Assembly (NCBI GenBank): GCA_023391425.1 | Contig: JAEWAX010000032.1 | Location: 1 to 64,000, forward strand | Reading direction: 5' to 3' | Length of the DNA stretch: 64,000 nt | Origin: Bacillota bacterium | GTDB taxonomy: Bacteria > Bacillota > Clostridia > Acetivibrionales > DSM-1351 | Shown: positions 37,542-45,961 of the stretch, piece by piece | How the letters are laid out: each line of letters opens with the position of its first letter | Numbering within the stretch: the first letter of the stretch is position 1 | Translations under genes and position numbers: made by a program | Notes under the pieces: model-generated | Database searches by the model: none | What the model was told of the DNA's origin: nothing | The model's input: only the letters and a program-made list of their open reading frames with translations

Positions 37542-39167
37542 TTAAGGGTTAACTGGCTCGAGGAATGCGTGGAAGTGACGCATTGGGAGGTTATGACCCA
37601 TAGTAATCTTAACGTTTGGAATACTCTCACGGTCTTTGTATAGCTCTGTGACTGCAGCAATTATATAGTCTAGATGTTCTTTTGAATACTGGCTACGGTT
37701 AAGAGCGAAACGAACAACGTTACAAACTTCCTTCTGTTGTTCTGGAGTTTTGAGGTCATATTCCATACTGTAGTCGCCGAGTTCGGAAACACGGATACCG
37801 TAACGACGGATTAATTCGATACTGAAGCCTTGACCAGCAAATGTGTCATGTCCACGTTTGTAATCAAAGAACTTGTCCATATTCAAATATACACCATGTC
37901 CACCAGCTGGAAGAACTACTGGGATACCTGCATTGTAGAAACCTTGTGCCAAATATTCGCACTGTCCTACACGTTCTTCTAGATATTCAAAACGTCCACA
38001 CTCATATAAACCAGCTGCAAGCGCCATGATGTCACGGCCACTCATTCCGCCGTAAGAGTCATTACCATAGCTGGAGATTTGTTTTACTTTTAATGTGATA
38101 CCAACATCTTTAATTAGATTGCCGTTTTCATCGAAGTCTGAGAAGTTCCTCCAGAAGTATCCTTTATCACGGAATGCGCATACACCGCCCATGTTTGCAT
38201 GTCCATCTTTCTTTAAGCTAGCTGTGAAACCGTCGCAATATGAGAACATTTCTTTTGCAATCTCAAATATAGATTTATCAGCATAGCCATCTTCATTTGT
38301 CTTGATAAAGTAGCAGTTTTCAGCCCAACGAGCAACATCAAGCAAATATGGGATATTGTATTTGTGAGCTATTTCACTACAAGCACGAATATTAGCCATA
38401 GAAACAGGCTGTCCGCAAACTGTATTGTTAGTCAACGTACTATATACTATAGGAACATTTTCAGGACCAACTTCTTTAATCAAGTTTTCTAACTTCTCAA
38501 TATCCATGTTGCCCTTGAATGGGTTTTTCTCATATTTTCCGCCCTCTGGAACTTCCCAGAGCAAATCTTTATTATATAGGTTACGTGGAGTAGAACCCAT
38601 TTGCTTGATGTTTCCTTCTGTTGTATCAAAGTGTCCGTTTGAAGGAATTGTGAAGTTTTTACCAGGATGACGAGTATTTAAAATCTGGCTAATAACGCTA
38701 AATAGAAGAGACTCTGCGCAACGACCCTGTGGCACGAGGAATGTATTTGGGCGTTCCATCTGAGCGGCACCACCATTAAAAAGTCCTCCCTCATATTCAC
38801 AAAGGTACATGTCGTCCATCATTTTTTCGATATCCTGACAATTAGTGCGGACAAGATCTATAATATGTTTTTGCTTGTCTCCACGCTCAAATACGTCACG
38901 CATTGTATCGAGAAGCACATAATAACCTTTATTACGTCCATAGGACTCATCACCTAAAAACATTGCACTCCACTGTACATCAGTCATAGCTGTTGTACCA
39001 GAATCTGATAGACAGTCCACTGTCAACATACCTGCAGGGAATGCAAATTCATTATAATGAGTTGATTTCAAAACGCGTTCACGTTGCTCAACTGTTACAT
39101 TTGGAAGATTTCTTTTAACATAGGCAAAAGAATGGGGGGTTTTAACATTTAGTTTGTACTCTTTCAT
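37542..39167 (-). CDS. Tryptophanase / tyrosine phenol-lyase family beta-eliminating lyase
   Basis: A 541-aa PLP enzyme of fold type I. The PLP-lysine motif is TASLKKDGH (about residue 300), and the Asp that holds the pyridine N is in YLLDVARWAENCYFI, both typical of TnaA/Tpl. NNTVCGQPVSM also matches the family. TnaA and Tpl are ~455-475 aa; the extra length is spread over internal inserts and the C-terminal tail. The Ala/His in KKDGHANMGG differ from the usual Lys-Asp-[GA]-x-[VA]-N-[IM]-G of typed enzymes. Reaction: beta-elimination of an amino acid to pyruvate and ammonia via 2-aminoacrylate. Substrate (Trp, Tyr or other) cannot be decided by eye. Transcribed from a clear sigma-54 promoter. 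Confidence 0.85.
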   Translation of the reverse strand: MKEYKLNVKTPHSFAYVKRNLPNVTVEQRERVLKSTHYNEFAFPAGMLTVDCLSDSGTTAMTDVQWSAMFLGDESYGRNKGYYVLLDTMRDVFERGDKQKHIIDLVRTNCQDIEKMMDDMYLCEYEGGLFNGGAAQMERPNTFLVPQGRCAESLLFSVISQILNTRHPGKNFTIPSNGHFDTTEGNIKQMGSTPRNLYNKDLLWEVPEGGKYEKNPFKGNMDIEKLENLIKEVGPENVPIVYSTLTNNTVCGQPVSMANIRACSEIAHKYNIPYLLDVARWAENCYFIKTNEDGYADKSIFEIAKEMFSYCDGFTASLKKDGHANMGGVCAFRDKGYFWRNFSDFDENGNLIKDVGITLKVKQISSYGNDSYGGMSGRDIMALAAGLYECGRFEYLEERVGQCEYLAQGFYNAGIPVVLPAGGHGVYLNMDKFFDYKRGHDTFAGQGFSIELIRRYGIRVSELGDYSMEYDLKTPEQQKEVCNVVRFALNRSQYSKEHLDYIIAAVTELYKDRESIPNVKITMGHNLPMRHFHAFLEPVNP

Positions 39168-39221
39168 TATAGGTCTCCTTCTTTCCTGTTATTTTAATAT
39201 TGACTTACATACATATATATC

Positions 39222-39238
39222 AGCAAAATTCGTGCCAA
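39222..39238 (-). promoter_or_regulatory. Sigma-54 (-24/-12) promoter of the lyase operon
   Basis: On the minus strand the site reads TTGGCACGAATTTTGCT. The GG of -24 and the GC of -12 are 10 nt apart, as required, and only a few bases differ from YTGGCACGrNNNTTGCW. Transcription would start ~45 nt before the lyase ATG. Confidence 0.93.
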
Positions 39239-39408
39239 AAATTTAAAGCAGATTTAAAAGCAATTTGTCAAAATCAATCAGTTTTTTGTGTATTTTACGA
39301 TATATAATTGTAGTTTGTGCACAAATCTGATATTTATTTATTCATAACTGGTTCATTTTGAAACACTTGATGTTTTTTTTGAAAAGATTATATAATAAGC
39401 GTTAAGAC

Positions 39409-39425
39409 AGACATTTTTAATGTCT
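39409..39425. promoter_or_regulatory. Candidate enhancer (UAS) for the sigma-54 activator
   Basis: The palindrome AGACATTTTTAATGTCT has 7-bp arms around TTT and lies ~170 bp upstream of the -24 element, where bacterial enhancers commonly sit. The partner would be the Fis-type HTH protein encoded next door. No second copy was found, so this is tentative. Confidence 0.5.
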
Positions 39426-39434
39426 AGAATTAAT

Positions 39435-39480
39435 AAAAGCTGCTTTCAGTGTCCTAATTTGACACGTGAAAGCAGCTTTT
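39435..39480. terminator. Strong bidirectional terminator
   Basis: A 13-bp outer stem AAAAGCTGCTTTC/GAAAGCAGCTTTT (39435-39447 with 39468-39480) encloses a 5-bp inner stem GTGTC/GACAC. T-runs are on both sides. It ends the activator gene and insulates the sigma-54 promoter. Confidence 0.9.
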
Positions 39481-39513
39481 ATTTGTGATAATGTTTTATT
39501 TTAATACATATTT

Positions 39514-40878
39514 TTAATCAAAATCATTTTCCAACCCATATTCTTTAAGTTTTCTGTAAAGCGTAGACCTTGAAATTTTCAGATTCCTCGCAACATCAGC
39601 TTTAGATTTGTAAGAATCTATAGCCTTTCTCAAAACTAGGGCTTCTACTTCGCTCAATGAAGGAAATTCATTGAAGGATAGATTAAAATTATTTATAACT
39701 TCATCTTTAGCCTGAATAATATTCTCAGGTAAATCATTTACATCTATTATACCATCTTCATCACTAACAAGACAGAGCTCCATAATATTCTCCAGTTCTC
39801 TGATATTACCCGGATATGAGTATTCTGAAAGCATTTTTATTGCTCTTGGTGTGACTGTAACGTTTTTTTCAACACGCCTTCCAATTTTGTCAACTGCATT
39901 TTTTATATAAAAATGAATATCCTCTTTTCTTTCACGCAGTGGTGGAATTGTTATCTTTATAACCGCCAGTCTATAATACAGATCTTCTCTAAATGTATTT
40001 TTCTCCACCATATCTACTAAGTTTTTATTTGTAGCTGCTATGACTCTTACATCAATCTGTTTCTGCTGCGTTCCTCCAATTCTCATAATCTCACGGTTTT
40101 GCAGAACCCTAAGCAGCTTAGCCTGGAGATGGAAATTCATATCTCCTATTTCATCGAGAAAGATAGTCCCCGTATTTGCAAGTTCAAACATACCGGGTCT
40201 TCCTCCTTTTTTAGCTCCCGTGAATGCACCTTCCTCATAACCAAATAGTTCACTTTCCAGAAGACTTTCCGGAATAGCGGCACAATTAACTGTAATAAAT
40301 GGCTTGGCAGATCTTGAGCTGTTTTTATGAATGAATCTGGCTATTACCTCTTTTCCTGTTCCACTCTCACCCATCAATAATACTGTAGAACTAACGCGGG
40401 ATGCTTTTTGTGATATTTTCATAGTCTGTACCATAGTATTATTATTTCCTACAACCAGGTTGCTGTCTGTAACAGTAAAAAAATCTAATTTTTCGTAGAG
40501 ATGTTGAATTGTTGATTTTGCTTCTTCAAGCTTCTGATGGAGTTCCATGATTTCAGAAACATCTCTGAATATGGATACTGCACCTTCTATCTTACCATTA
40601 TGATAAAATGGAACTATATTAGAAATTACATCCCTATCCTTTACTCTAGTTTTTATTCCTATTAACTCTTTTCCCGTTGCCAGAACTTTAGGAATATGTG
40701 AATCAGGGACAACTTCTCTAACCTTCTTGCCAATAAATCCGCTTGCCTTAGTACCTGTAATACGAAAATTAGCTTCATTGACATATATAACATTTTCTTC
40801 ACTGTCTGCTACAACAATTCCTTCATGTATGGATTGCAGAATACCCTCGCTTGCCTTTATAATGTTATGAATATACAT
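39514..40878 (-). CDS. PAS-AAA+-Fis sigma-54-dependent activator (enhancer-binding protein)
   Basis: A 454-aa protein. PAS sensor ~10-105 (VYVNEANFRITG), a coiled segment ~110-135, then the AAA+ domain ~145-375 with Walker A GESGTGKE, the sigma-54 contact loop GAFTGA, Walker B IFLDEIGDM and an Arg-finger region. The C-terminal Fis-type HTH reads KADVARNLKISRSTLYRKLK. The PAS lacks an obvious haem or flavin motif, so it may bind a small molecule such as an aromatic amino acid, as in TyrR-like proteins (inference). It lies upstream of, and in the same direction as, the operon it probably activates. Confidence 0.95.
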   Translation of the reverse strand: MYIHNIIKASEGILQSIHEGIVVADSEENVIYVNEANFRITGTKASGFIGKKVREVVPDSHIPKVLATGKELIGIKTRVKDRDVISNIVPFYHNGKIEGAVSIFRDVSEIMELHQKLEEAKSTIQHLYEKLDFFTVTDSNLVVGNNNTMVQTMKISQKASRVSSTVLLMGESGTGKEVIARFIHKNSSRSAKPFITVNCAAIPESLLESELFGYEEGAFTGAKKGGRPGMFELANTGTIFLDEIGDMNFHLQAKLLRVLQNREIMRIGGTQQKQIDVRVIAATNKNLVDMVEKNTFREDLYYRLAVIKITIPPLRERKEDIHFYIKNAVDKIGRRVEKNVTVTPRAIKMLSEYSYPGNIRELENIMELCLVSDEDGIIDVNDLPENIIQAKDEVINNFNLSFNEFPSLSEVEALVLRKAIDSYKSKADVARNLKISRSTLYRKLKEYGLENDFD

Positions 40879-41103
40879 TGTTTACCTCTTCCGGTTATTT
40901 TGAGGTGAGAATAAATAATCACCTGCCTCAATTATTGCCATAAAATCACAGTGTTATTTATCAATTGAAGCGTCAAAGAATATCTGAACATAGAATCTTT
41001 CAGTAACTATCATAACCGCTTTTAGGCACTTGTTCCAGGGGGTATTAATCAACCTATTCTTGAAAAATATTAACAAGACTCGTTATAATCATATACATAA
41101 TAA

Positions 41104-42138
41104 CTATATATACTGTTTTAAAATATTTTTTTCATTATTTTCTATGATATTTAATAAGTTTATAACTTCATCCAATATTTTGTTACTTTTTGATATATTG
41201 TACTTTATTAATAAATATACAATATTTTTAGTTTGAGACTCTATTTTAGTAAATCCAATTATATTTTCACTATTACAATTTTTATAATACCCATGCTCAT
41301 ACAAATATTTAAATCTTAACACCATAATTTTTTTGTGATCATAGAGCATATAGAATGGTCTTATATCAATATCAGATTCACAGCTAGATCTAATTCTATT
41401 AATGTAATTTTTTAAGGTGGTGTATATTTCCACTCCAAAAACTATATCTTTTCTATTATCATTATTATAACAATCCCAGTATTCTGGAATAGAAGCGAAT
41501 AAATACGACTTAATAGAATTTGATATGTTCTCAATGCTAAACATATAATCACATTTAGAATTTATATTGTATGAATAAACCATACTGTATAAATAATCTA
41601 TATTTTCTGCTAAACTATAGGTAGAATAAGCTTTACTAAAATCTGAAAATGATATCTTCTCATAACTATATTTACCCATATCAAAAAAATCAGCCACATA
41701 TAATACTTCTTCATTTAAATCAAATCCATATATAAGAATATCATGGTTATAGTGATATTTATTATAAATCGGACCTAATGGCATATAAAAATAATTTACA
41801 TTTGTGTGTACATAGTTATTTGAATTTATAGAATCAATAATAAAATTTATTATTGATTCCCATTTACGTTCAATAGTATCCCTATGTATCGCTTGAGTTA
41901 AAATCCATTTACAAGTATCTGAGGGTCGCGACTCATAGGGAAAAGGGAAATAGAAATCTCCCCAATTATGTATATAATCCTTATTAATATATAGTTGAAT
42001 ATAATTACTAAATATCCATGGGTATATATCCTCGTAATTTGAAAGAATTGATAACAGATGAGCATGATGAGTATATGTTGTAATCATCGGATAAGTTACA
42101 GGTAAAACTTTCTTTGTTAACTCTTTCCTATCTTCCAT
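41104..42138 (-). CDS. BtrH / C39-like protein, role unknown
   Basis: A 344-aa, very AT-rich protein, no signal peptide or membrane segment. Its N-terminal ~200 residues match those of the 507-aa protein at 54.7-56.2 kb: both have an IHRDT segment, an aromatic YFYM / EFYI segment and a Y[NH]H-[DI]-x-L/F-IYG[FY]D stretch followed by ..YSYxKISF. This pattern recalls the butirosin BtrH N-terminal (cysteine-peptidase/acyltransferase-like) family seen in secondary-metabolite and peptide clusters. I cannot locate a firm Cys-His pair, so catalysis is uncertain. It stands alone between spacers. Assignment to the BtrH family is from memory and tentative. Confidence 0.6.
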   Translation of the reverse strand: MEDRKELTKKVLPVTYPMITTYTHHAHLLSILSNYEDIYPWIFSNYIQLYINKDYIHNWGDFYFPFPYESRPSDTCKWILTQAIHRDTIERKWESIINFIIDSINSNNYVHTNVNYFYMPLGPIYNKYHYNHDILIYGFDLNEEVLYVADFFDMGKYSYEKISFSDFSKAYSTYSLAENIDYLYSMVYSYNINSKCDYMFSIENISNSIKSYLFASIPEYWDCYNNDNRKDIVFGVEIYTTLKNYINRIRSSCESDIDIRPFYMLYDHKKIMVLRFKYLYEHGYYKNCNSENIIGFTKIESQTKNIVYLLIKYNISKSNKILDEVINLLNIIENNEKNILKQYI

Positions 42139-42671
42139 AGCTAACTCCTTTGTTTATGTATTAATAATACCACAGTTAACGCTTTCGCCTCGTAATGGTT
42201 AATCCAATTACTATTACAAGCTAAAACATCATAAGCCACTATATTTATGGTATGCCTATGTCCTTAGGCTACTCTGCTTAGCAATTTTTTAGCTACTGCT
42301 AGTTCAACCTCATCCTTTTTGCTGCTATCCTCTGAATTTAAATAGTTCAACTAACTTCTTAACTATTTACTGGTTAATTTGCTTCAGTCCTTCTATGTCA
42401 ATAAACTTTAAGTGTATCTCTTATAATTTTACTCTTATTTAATTTTACTTTAAAAAATTGGCACTTTACTATATATTACATCAATTTATACCAATATTCA
42501 ACCTTTTTTACACAAACTATTCATTTTTTACATTTTATTGAACTAGATTTAAATTTCCATTAATATTAGCTTGAAGGAATATGAAGTTTGATTCATCTTT
42601 GTCAATTATATCATCACTTAGTTGTATGAAACACAGTCATATCAATGTGTCCTACTGAATTTTTCCTTTAT
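42139..42671. other. 533-nt AT-rich spacer with one possible gene scrap
   Basis: No gene is visible. At ~42264-42347 a minus-strand frame of 28 codons reads SSKKDEVELAVAKKLL, which looks protein-like and may be a scrap of a lost gene. No terminator with a T-run was identified. Confidence 0.4.
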
Positions 42672-43016
42672 TTACCTTCCCAAATCAATAATATTTTGAA
42701 TAAGTCCCTTACATTTCCCACACTCTTCGCCAGTTTCTTCATCTACACCTGTTCCAGCACCTGTTATCTCTCCAACCTTTTCTACTGTATCTGCTCCATT
42801 TTTAACTGCATTTACTACTGTCTCTAGAGAAACCTTCTTACAGCCACATACAGAAGAAAGAATATCATTTAATTCTCTTTTACACCCTCCACACTCAGTA
42901 CATACTCCTGTAAGTTCAACTAATTCATCTACAGTTCTCGCACCAGAAGTCATTGCCTTTCTGATTGATACATAATCTACATTATTTTTTGTACAAACTA
43001 CTCTATTCTTTGCCAT
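42672..43016 (-). CDS. BFD-like [2Fe-2S]-binding protein with tandem domains
   Basis: A 114-aa protein with two BFD-like (bacterioferritin-associated ferredoxin) domains. Domain 1 ends with CTECGGCK and has a single Cys near residue 8; domain 2 has CGCKKVSLETVV and then CGKCKGLI, the full C-x-C ... C-x2-C set. BFD domains carry a [2Fe-2S] cluster and act in electron transfer or iron release, usually as single domains. Domain 1 lacks the N-terminal C-x-C pair but has an additional Cys in its second motif, so its cluster binding is unsure. It stands alone between spacers. Confidence 0.85.
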   Translation of the reverse strand: MAKNRVVCTKNNVDYVSIRKAMTSGARTVDELVELTGVCTECGGCKRELNDILSSVCGCKKVSLETVVNAVKNGADTVEKVGEITGAGTGVDEETGEECGKCKGLIQNIIDLGR

Positions 43017-43349
43017 ATCATCAGTTCTCCTTAATATGAATATTTATTAAGCTAATATACCTTTAGTTGTAATTTCATTTTTTATTTTTTGTAATAGTCC
43101 ATACTTTATTCATAATATCGTTGTAAAATAATTAATTGGTATGCCATAACTCGATTGATCATTCGCAGTTTATTTTACCGTCTATCCATTGACAGGATGA
43201 ACCAACAGTCGGCTTTGGACTGGTACTTGTGAAAAAGACTTTAGTGGAAGAGTTAAAACAGAAAAATACTAACAAAAATACTTGACTTTGCTATTCAATA
43301 ATATAATAATTTTTCTTAAATACATTAAAAACATAGAGGGGGAATCCTT
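43017..43349. other. 333-nt spacer with a decayed coding scrap
   Basis: A plus-strand frame at ~43198-43284 reads VGFGLVLVKKTLVEEL then stops, with an upstream in-frame stop. The GFGLVLVKK pattern resembles the G2-box of a histidine kinase ATPase. Otherwise AT-rich, holding the promoter of the AraC gene, which I could not fix. Confidence 0.35.
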
Positions 43350-44243
43350 TTGGAACTAGTGACAATAGGCAGAGAAATATATCCTGGTTATCAGGTGAAT
43401 ATGTATTTTAATGGTAAAAATCAGCTTGAAGAGGACGTAGGTCAAAGGTATAAGATTATATATATTAAAGAAGGGTCCGGCTTTATTAAAGTAGGGGATT
43501 TTCGAACCTTTATTATGGCGCCTTTGTTGTGTTGTTTAAATGAAAACGAAATGCTTCAGCTTGAAAATCAAGAAAAGGTTGAATTAATTAGCCTGTACTT
43601 TCATCCTGATGTTATAAACAGAAAATTAAACTTCAGCAACATTACTAATTATAACCCGTTGCTTTCAGAGTCTGATTATCAAGACCGCTGGTGCATGATG
43701 CCTTTTTATAATAGAGACCAAAATTATAATGGAATTATTACACTAGAACCTGCTGTATCAAAGCATGTTGAGGAGGTGCTATGCCGTATAGGTCATGAGC
43801 TAACTTTGCAAAGGGATGATAGCTGGCCTTGCCGAAGCCGCTCCTTCCTTATTGAACTTATGTACTTGCTGCGCAAAATTTACGATAATCCAAGTACACC
43901 TAATGAAACTAATATACAATCATCAGAGTTAACTGATCCAATTGTAATGTATATTCACCTGAATTACACTAAGAAGATAACCTTAAATGATTTATCAAAG
44001 CAATTTCTTACAAATAAGACAACGCTAAACAGGAACTTTAAAAAAGCTACAGGATACACAGTGATGGATTATCTCAACAGGCATAGAATTAGTATGGCCT
44101 GTACTATGCTAAGAAACACAGATTTATCAATAAGTGAAATATTATACATAATCGGCTTCAAAGATGATGCACACTTTGGCAGAATATTTAAAAAATATAC
44201 AGGATTTATTCCATCTGCATATAGAAAGGCTATGCGCGACTAA
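43350..44243 (+). CDS. AraC-family transcriptional regulator
   Basis: A 297-aa protein starting at TTG after GAGGGGGA. The N-terminal ~165 residues form a cupin-like sensor domain (for example KIIYIKEGSGFI). The C-terminal ~100 residues hold the two-HTH AraC domain: LNDLSKQFLTNKTTLNRNFK and the second motif SISEILYIIGFKDDAHFGRI, then FKKYTGFIPSAYRK. AraC proteins of this form usually activate or repress a neighbouring sugar or stress gene. The lipoprotein gene 122 nt downstream is the only close candidate target. Confidence 0.93.
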   Translation: MELVTIGREIYPGYQVNMYFNGKNQLEEDVGQRYKIIYIKEGSGFIKVGDFRTFIMAPLLCCLNENEMLQLENQEKVELISLYFHPDVINRKLNFSNITNYNPLLSESDYQDRWCMMPFYNRDQNYNGIITLEPAVSKHVEEVLCRIGHELTLQRDDSWPCRSRSFLIELMYLLRKIYDNPSTPNETNIQSSELTDPIVMYIHLNYTKKITLNDLSKQFLTNKTTLNRNFKKATGYTVMDYLNRHRISMACTMLRNTDLSISEILYIIGFKDDAHFGRIFKKYTGFIPSAYRKAMRD

Positions 44244-44365
44244 TTATTTTCTATTTGCTACATTTAATTTCCTATTAGCGCTTAATTTTAATTGTTTTAA
44301 TCATTAGAATATATGAAAATAGTAAAATATATAAAAACAAAAACAGTTAATGGGAGGAACAAAAA

Positions 44366-45421
44366 ATGCGTAAATTAAGTTTTATAATGGGGGTACTAAT
44401 TTTTGCAGCTTGTACATTTACCGCCTGTTCATCAGGTTCTTCAAGTCCAGCAGCAAGTTCAAGTACCCAGCAGGCAGCTGCTACACAAACAAATAAAGAG
44501 GTTAGCGCTGAAACACCACAACAGCCTGCAAATACTACCGAAGACCAACCCTATATGGCAGAGGTTTTTGCTGATTTAGGCGGTAAAAGCGGTGGCGGGA
44601 TTGTTTGTGATGACAATAATATAATGTATGTGGCCAAAGAGGGGAAGGATATCGTTAAAGTAACTCCTGATGGAAAATTTGAGACTTTATGTAGCATCAG
44701 AAGCTTGCCTGAAGGAGAAGTTAAATCAGATCCTCACATGAGCTTTACCAGCCCTTTTATATGGGATATGGTAATTGACAAGGACAAAAATATTTATGCA
44801 GCAGCTCAGGATAGAATACTTAAAATAACCATGGATGGCAAGGTATCCACTATAATTAAAGATAATTTTGGAGGGTTATTTGGAGCATCGGGCATTGATG
44901 TTGACGACAAAGGAAATATCTATGTTACAAATGGGACTTTAATTAACAAGTATTCTAAAAATCTAAAGAAGGAAGTCTTTATAGATGGGAGTAAGGTTGA
45001 AATTAACGGAGCTTCTTTGTCATATGCATTCTCATTAAAGTTTGATGCAGATTACAAGAACCTATACATAGGTAACAGAGAACCTGATAGTATTCTGAAA
45101 TTCCCTATTGAAGCTAATGGCAAAGCAGGTAAACCAAGCATTGTAACTCAAACCACTTTCACATGCCCACACAAGCTGGCATTAGTTGATAATATTCTTT
45201 ATGCATGTCCTGGTCATTCGGGTTTTATACTAAAAAATGATTTGTCTGGTAATCAGAGTTTTTATATTGCTGGCAGCGAAATTGACAATGCATCCTTTGC
45301 TTTTGGCAAAAAGGATTTTGGTCAGCATATTGTGTATTTTACGTCTATTTCTTCCGGCAAAATTTTAAAATATGACATCGATAATAAAAACGTTAAAATG
45401 GCCGAAAGCTCACTATTTTAA
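44366..45421 (+). CDS. Lipoprotein with SMP-30/NHL-like beta-propeller
   Basis: A 351-aa protein with a type II signal peptide: hydrophobic core then FTAC followed by a Ser/Ala/Gln/Thr-rich tether. From residue ~70 it contains repeated blades such as NIMYVAKEGKDIVKVTPDGKF (cut short here), NIYAAAQDRILKIT and NIYVTNGTLINKYS, which fit an SMP-30/gluconolactonase or NHL-type six-bladed propeller. Known members bind sugar lactones or mediate protein contacts; no metal-binding residues could be assigned. The start has GGGAGG before the ATG. It may be controlled by the AraC gene upstream. Confidence 0.85.
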   Translation: MRKLSFIMGVLIFAACTFTACSSGSSSPAASSSTQQAAATQTNKEVSAETPQQPANTTEDQPYMAEVFADLGGKSGGGIVCDDNNIMYVAKEGKDIVKVTPDGKFETLCSIRSLPEGEVKSDPHMSFTSPFIWDMVIDKDKNIYAAAQDRILKITMDGKVSTIIKDNFGGLFGASGIDVDDKGNIYVTNGTLINKYSKNLKKEVFIDGSKVEINGASLSYAFSLKFDADYKNLYIGNREPDSILKFPIEANGKAGKPSIVTQTTFTCPHKLALVDNILYACPGHSGFILKNDLSGNQSFYIAGSEIDNASFAFGKKDFGQHIVYFTSISSGKILKYDIDNKNVKMAESSLF

Positions 45422-45490
45422 AATCAGAGCGGCTACCTCATTTTCATTCACCCCAAATATTCATTCCAATGAATATTTTACCCCAAAAAA

Positions 45491-45530
45491 AGTTAATACT
45501 ATCAGATTTTATTATCTGATAGTATTAACT
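45491..45530. terminator. 17-bp perfect hairpin with A-run
   Basis: AGTTAATACTATCAGAT (45491-45507) and its exact complement (45514-45530) enclose a 6-nt loop. An A-run precedes it (45485-45491), giving T-tract polarity on the minus strand. It is a terminator for a minus-strand gene that is now decayed, or a transcription stop after the lipoprotein gene. Confidence 0.6.
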
Positions 45531-45766
45531 AAGCTATAAAAATAGGTATAGTAATATTTAGATATTGACAAAAGGCTTTCGCGGCATAATCTCTATTATA
45601 CAGACTGCTTTCCTCTTTCAGCGAATAACTGTTGGGCAAGTAGGTAGTGTAGTCGTCAGCAGACCTAGTGAGCAAACAAACAGTCTTCGACTCAGCTTCT
45701 TGGGCGTGCCTTACATTGGTGGTACATCATCTTCTTCAGTAGTTTCTCTCCTTCATAAACTGTCCT

Positions 45767-45934
45767 CTATATGCGTTGAGTAGACAAAAATGATGTCATA
45801 CGCAGCTGTGCAATCCCTTGGAGTAAATCGGCAAACGTATTTTTACTTACTATACCGCTAATCTGAATATCGCAACTGTATTGACCAGGGCCACTGAAAT
45901 GGATTATAATAGAAAAGTTTTCTAATATTATTAA
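45767..45934 (-). pseudogene. Decayed minus-strand coding fragment, family unknown
   Basis: A 55-codon open frame on the minus strand with protein-like composition (NTFADLLQGIAQLR is representative), no start codon or ribosome site, ended at 45767-45769. Its 3' end (ATGACATCATTTTTGTCTAC) resembles a segment at about 47580-47610. I do not recognise the family. It may be the tail of a lost gene whose terminator is the hairpin at 45491-45530. The 45422-45961 spacer otherwise holds only repeat-like DNA. Confidence 0.4.
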
Positions 45935-45961
45935 TTAATCGGAAGAACAATAGGTAAAAGT

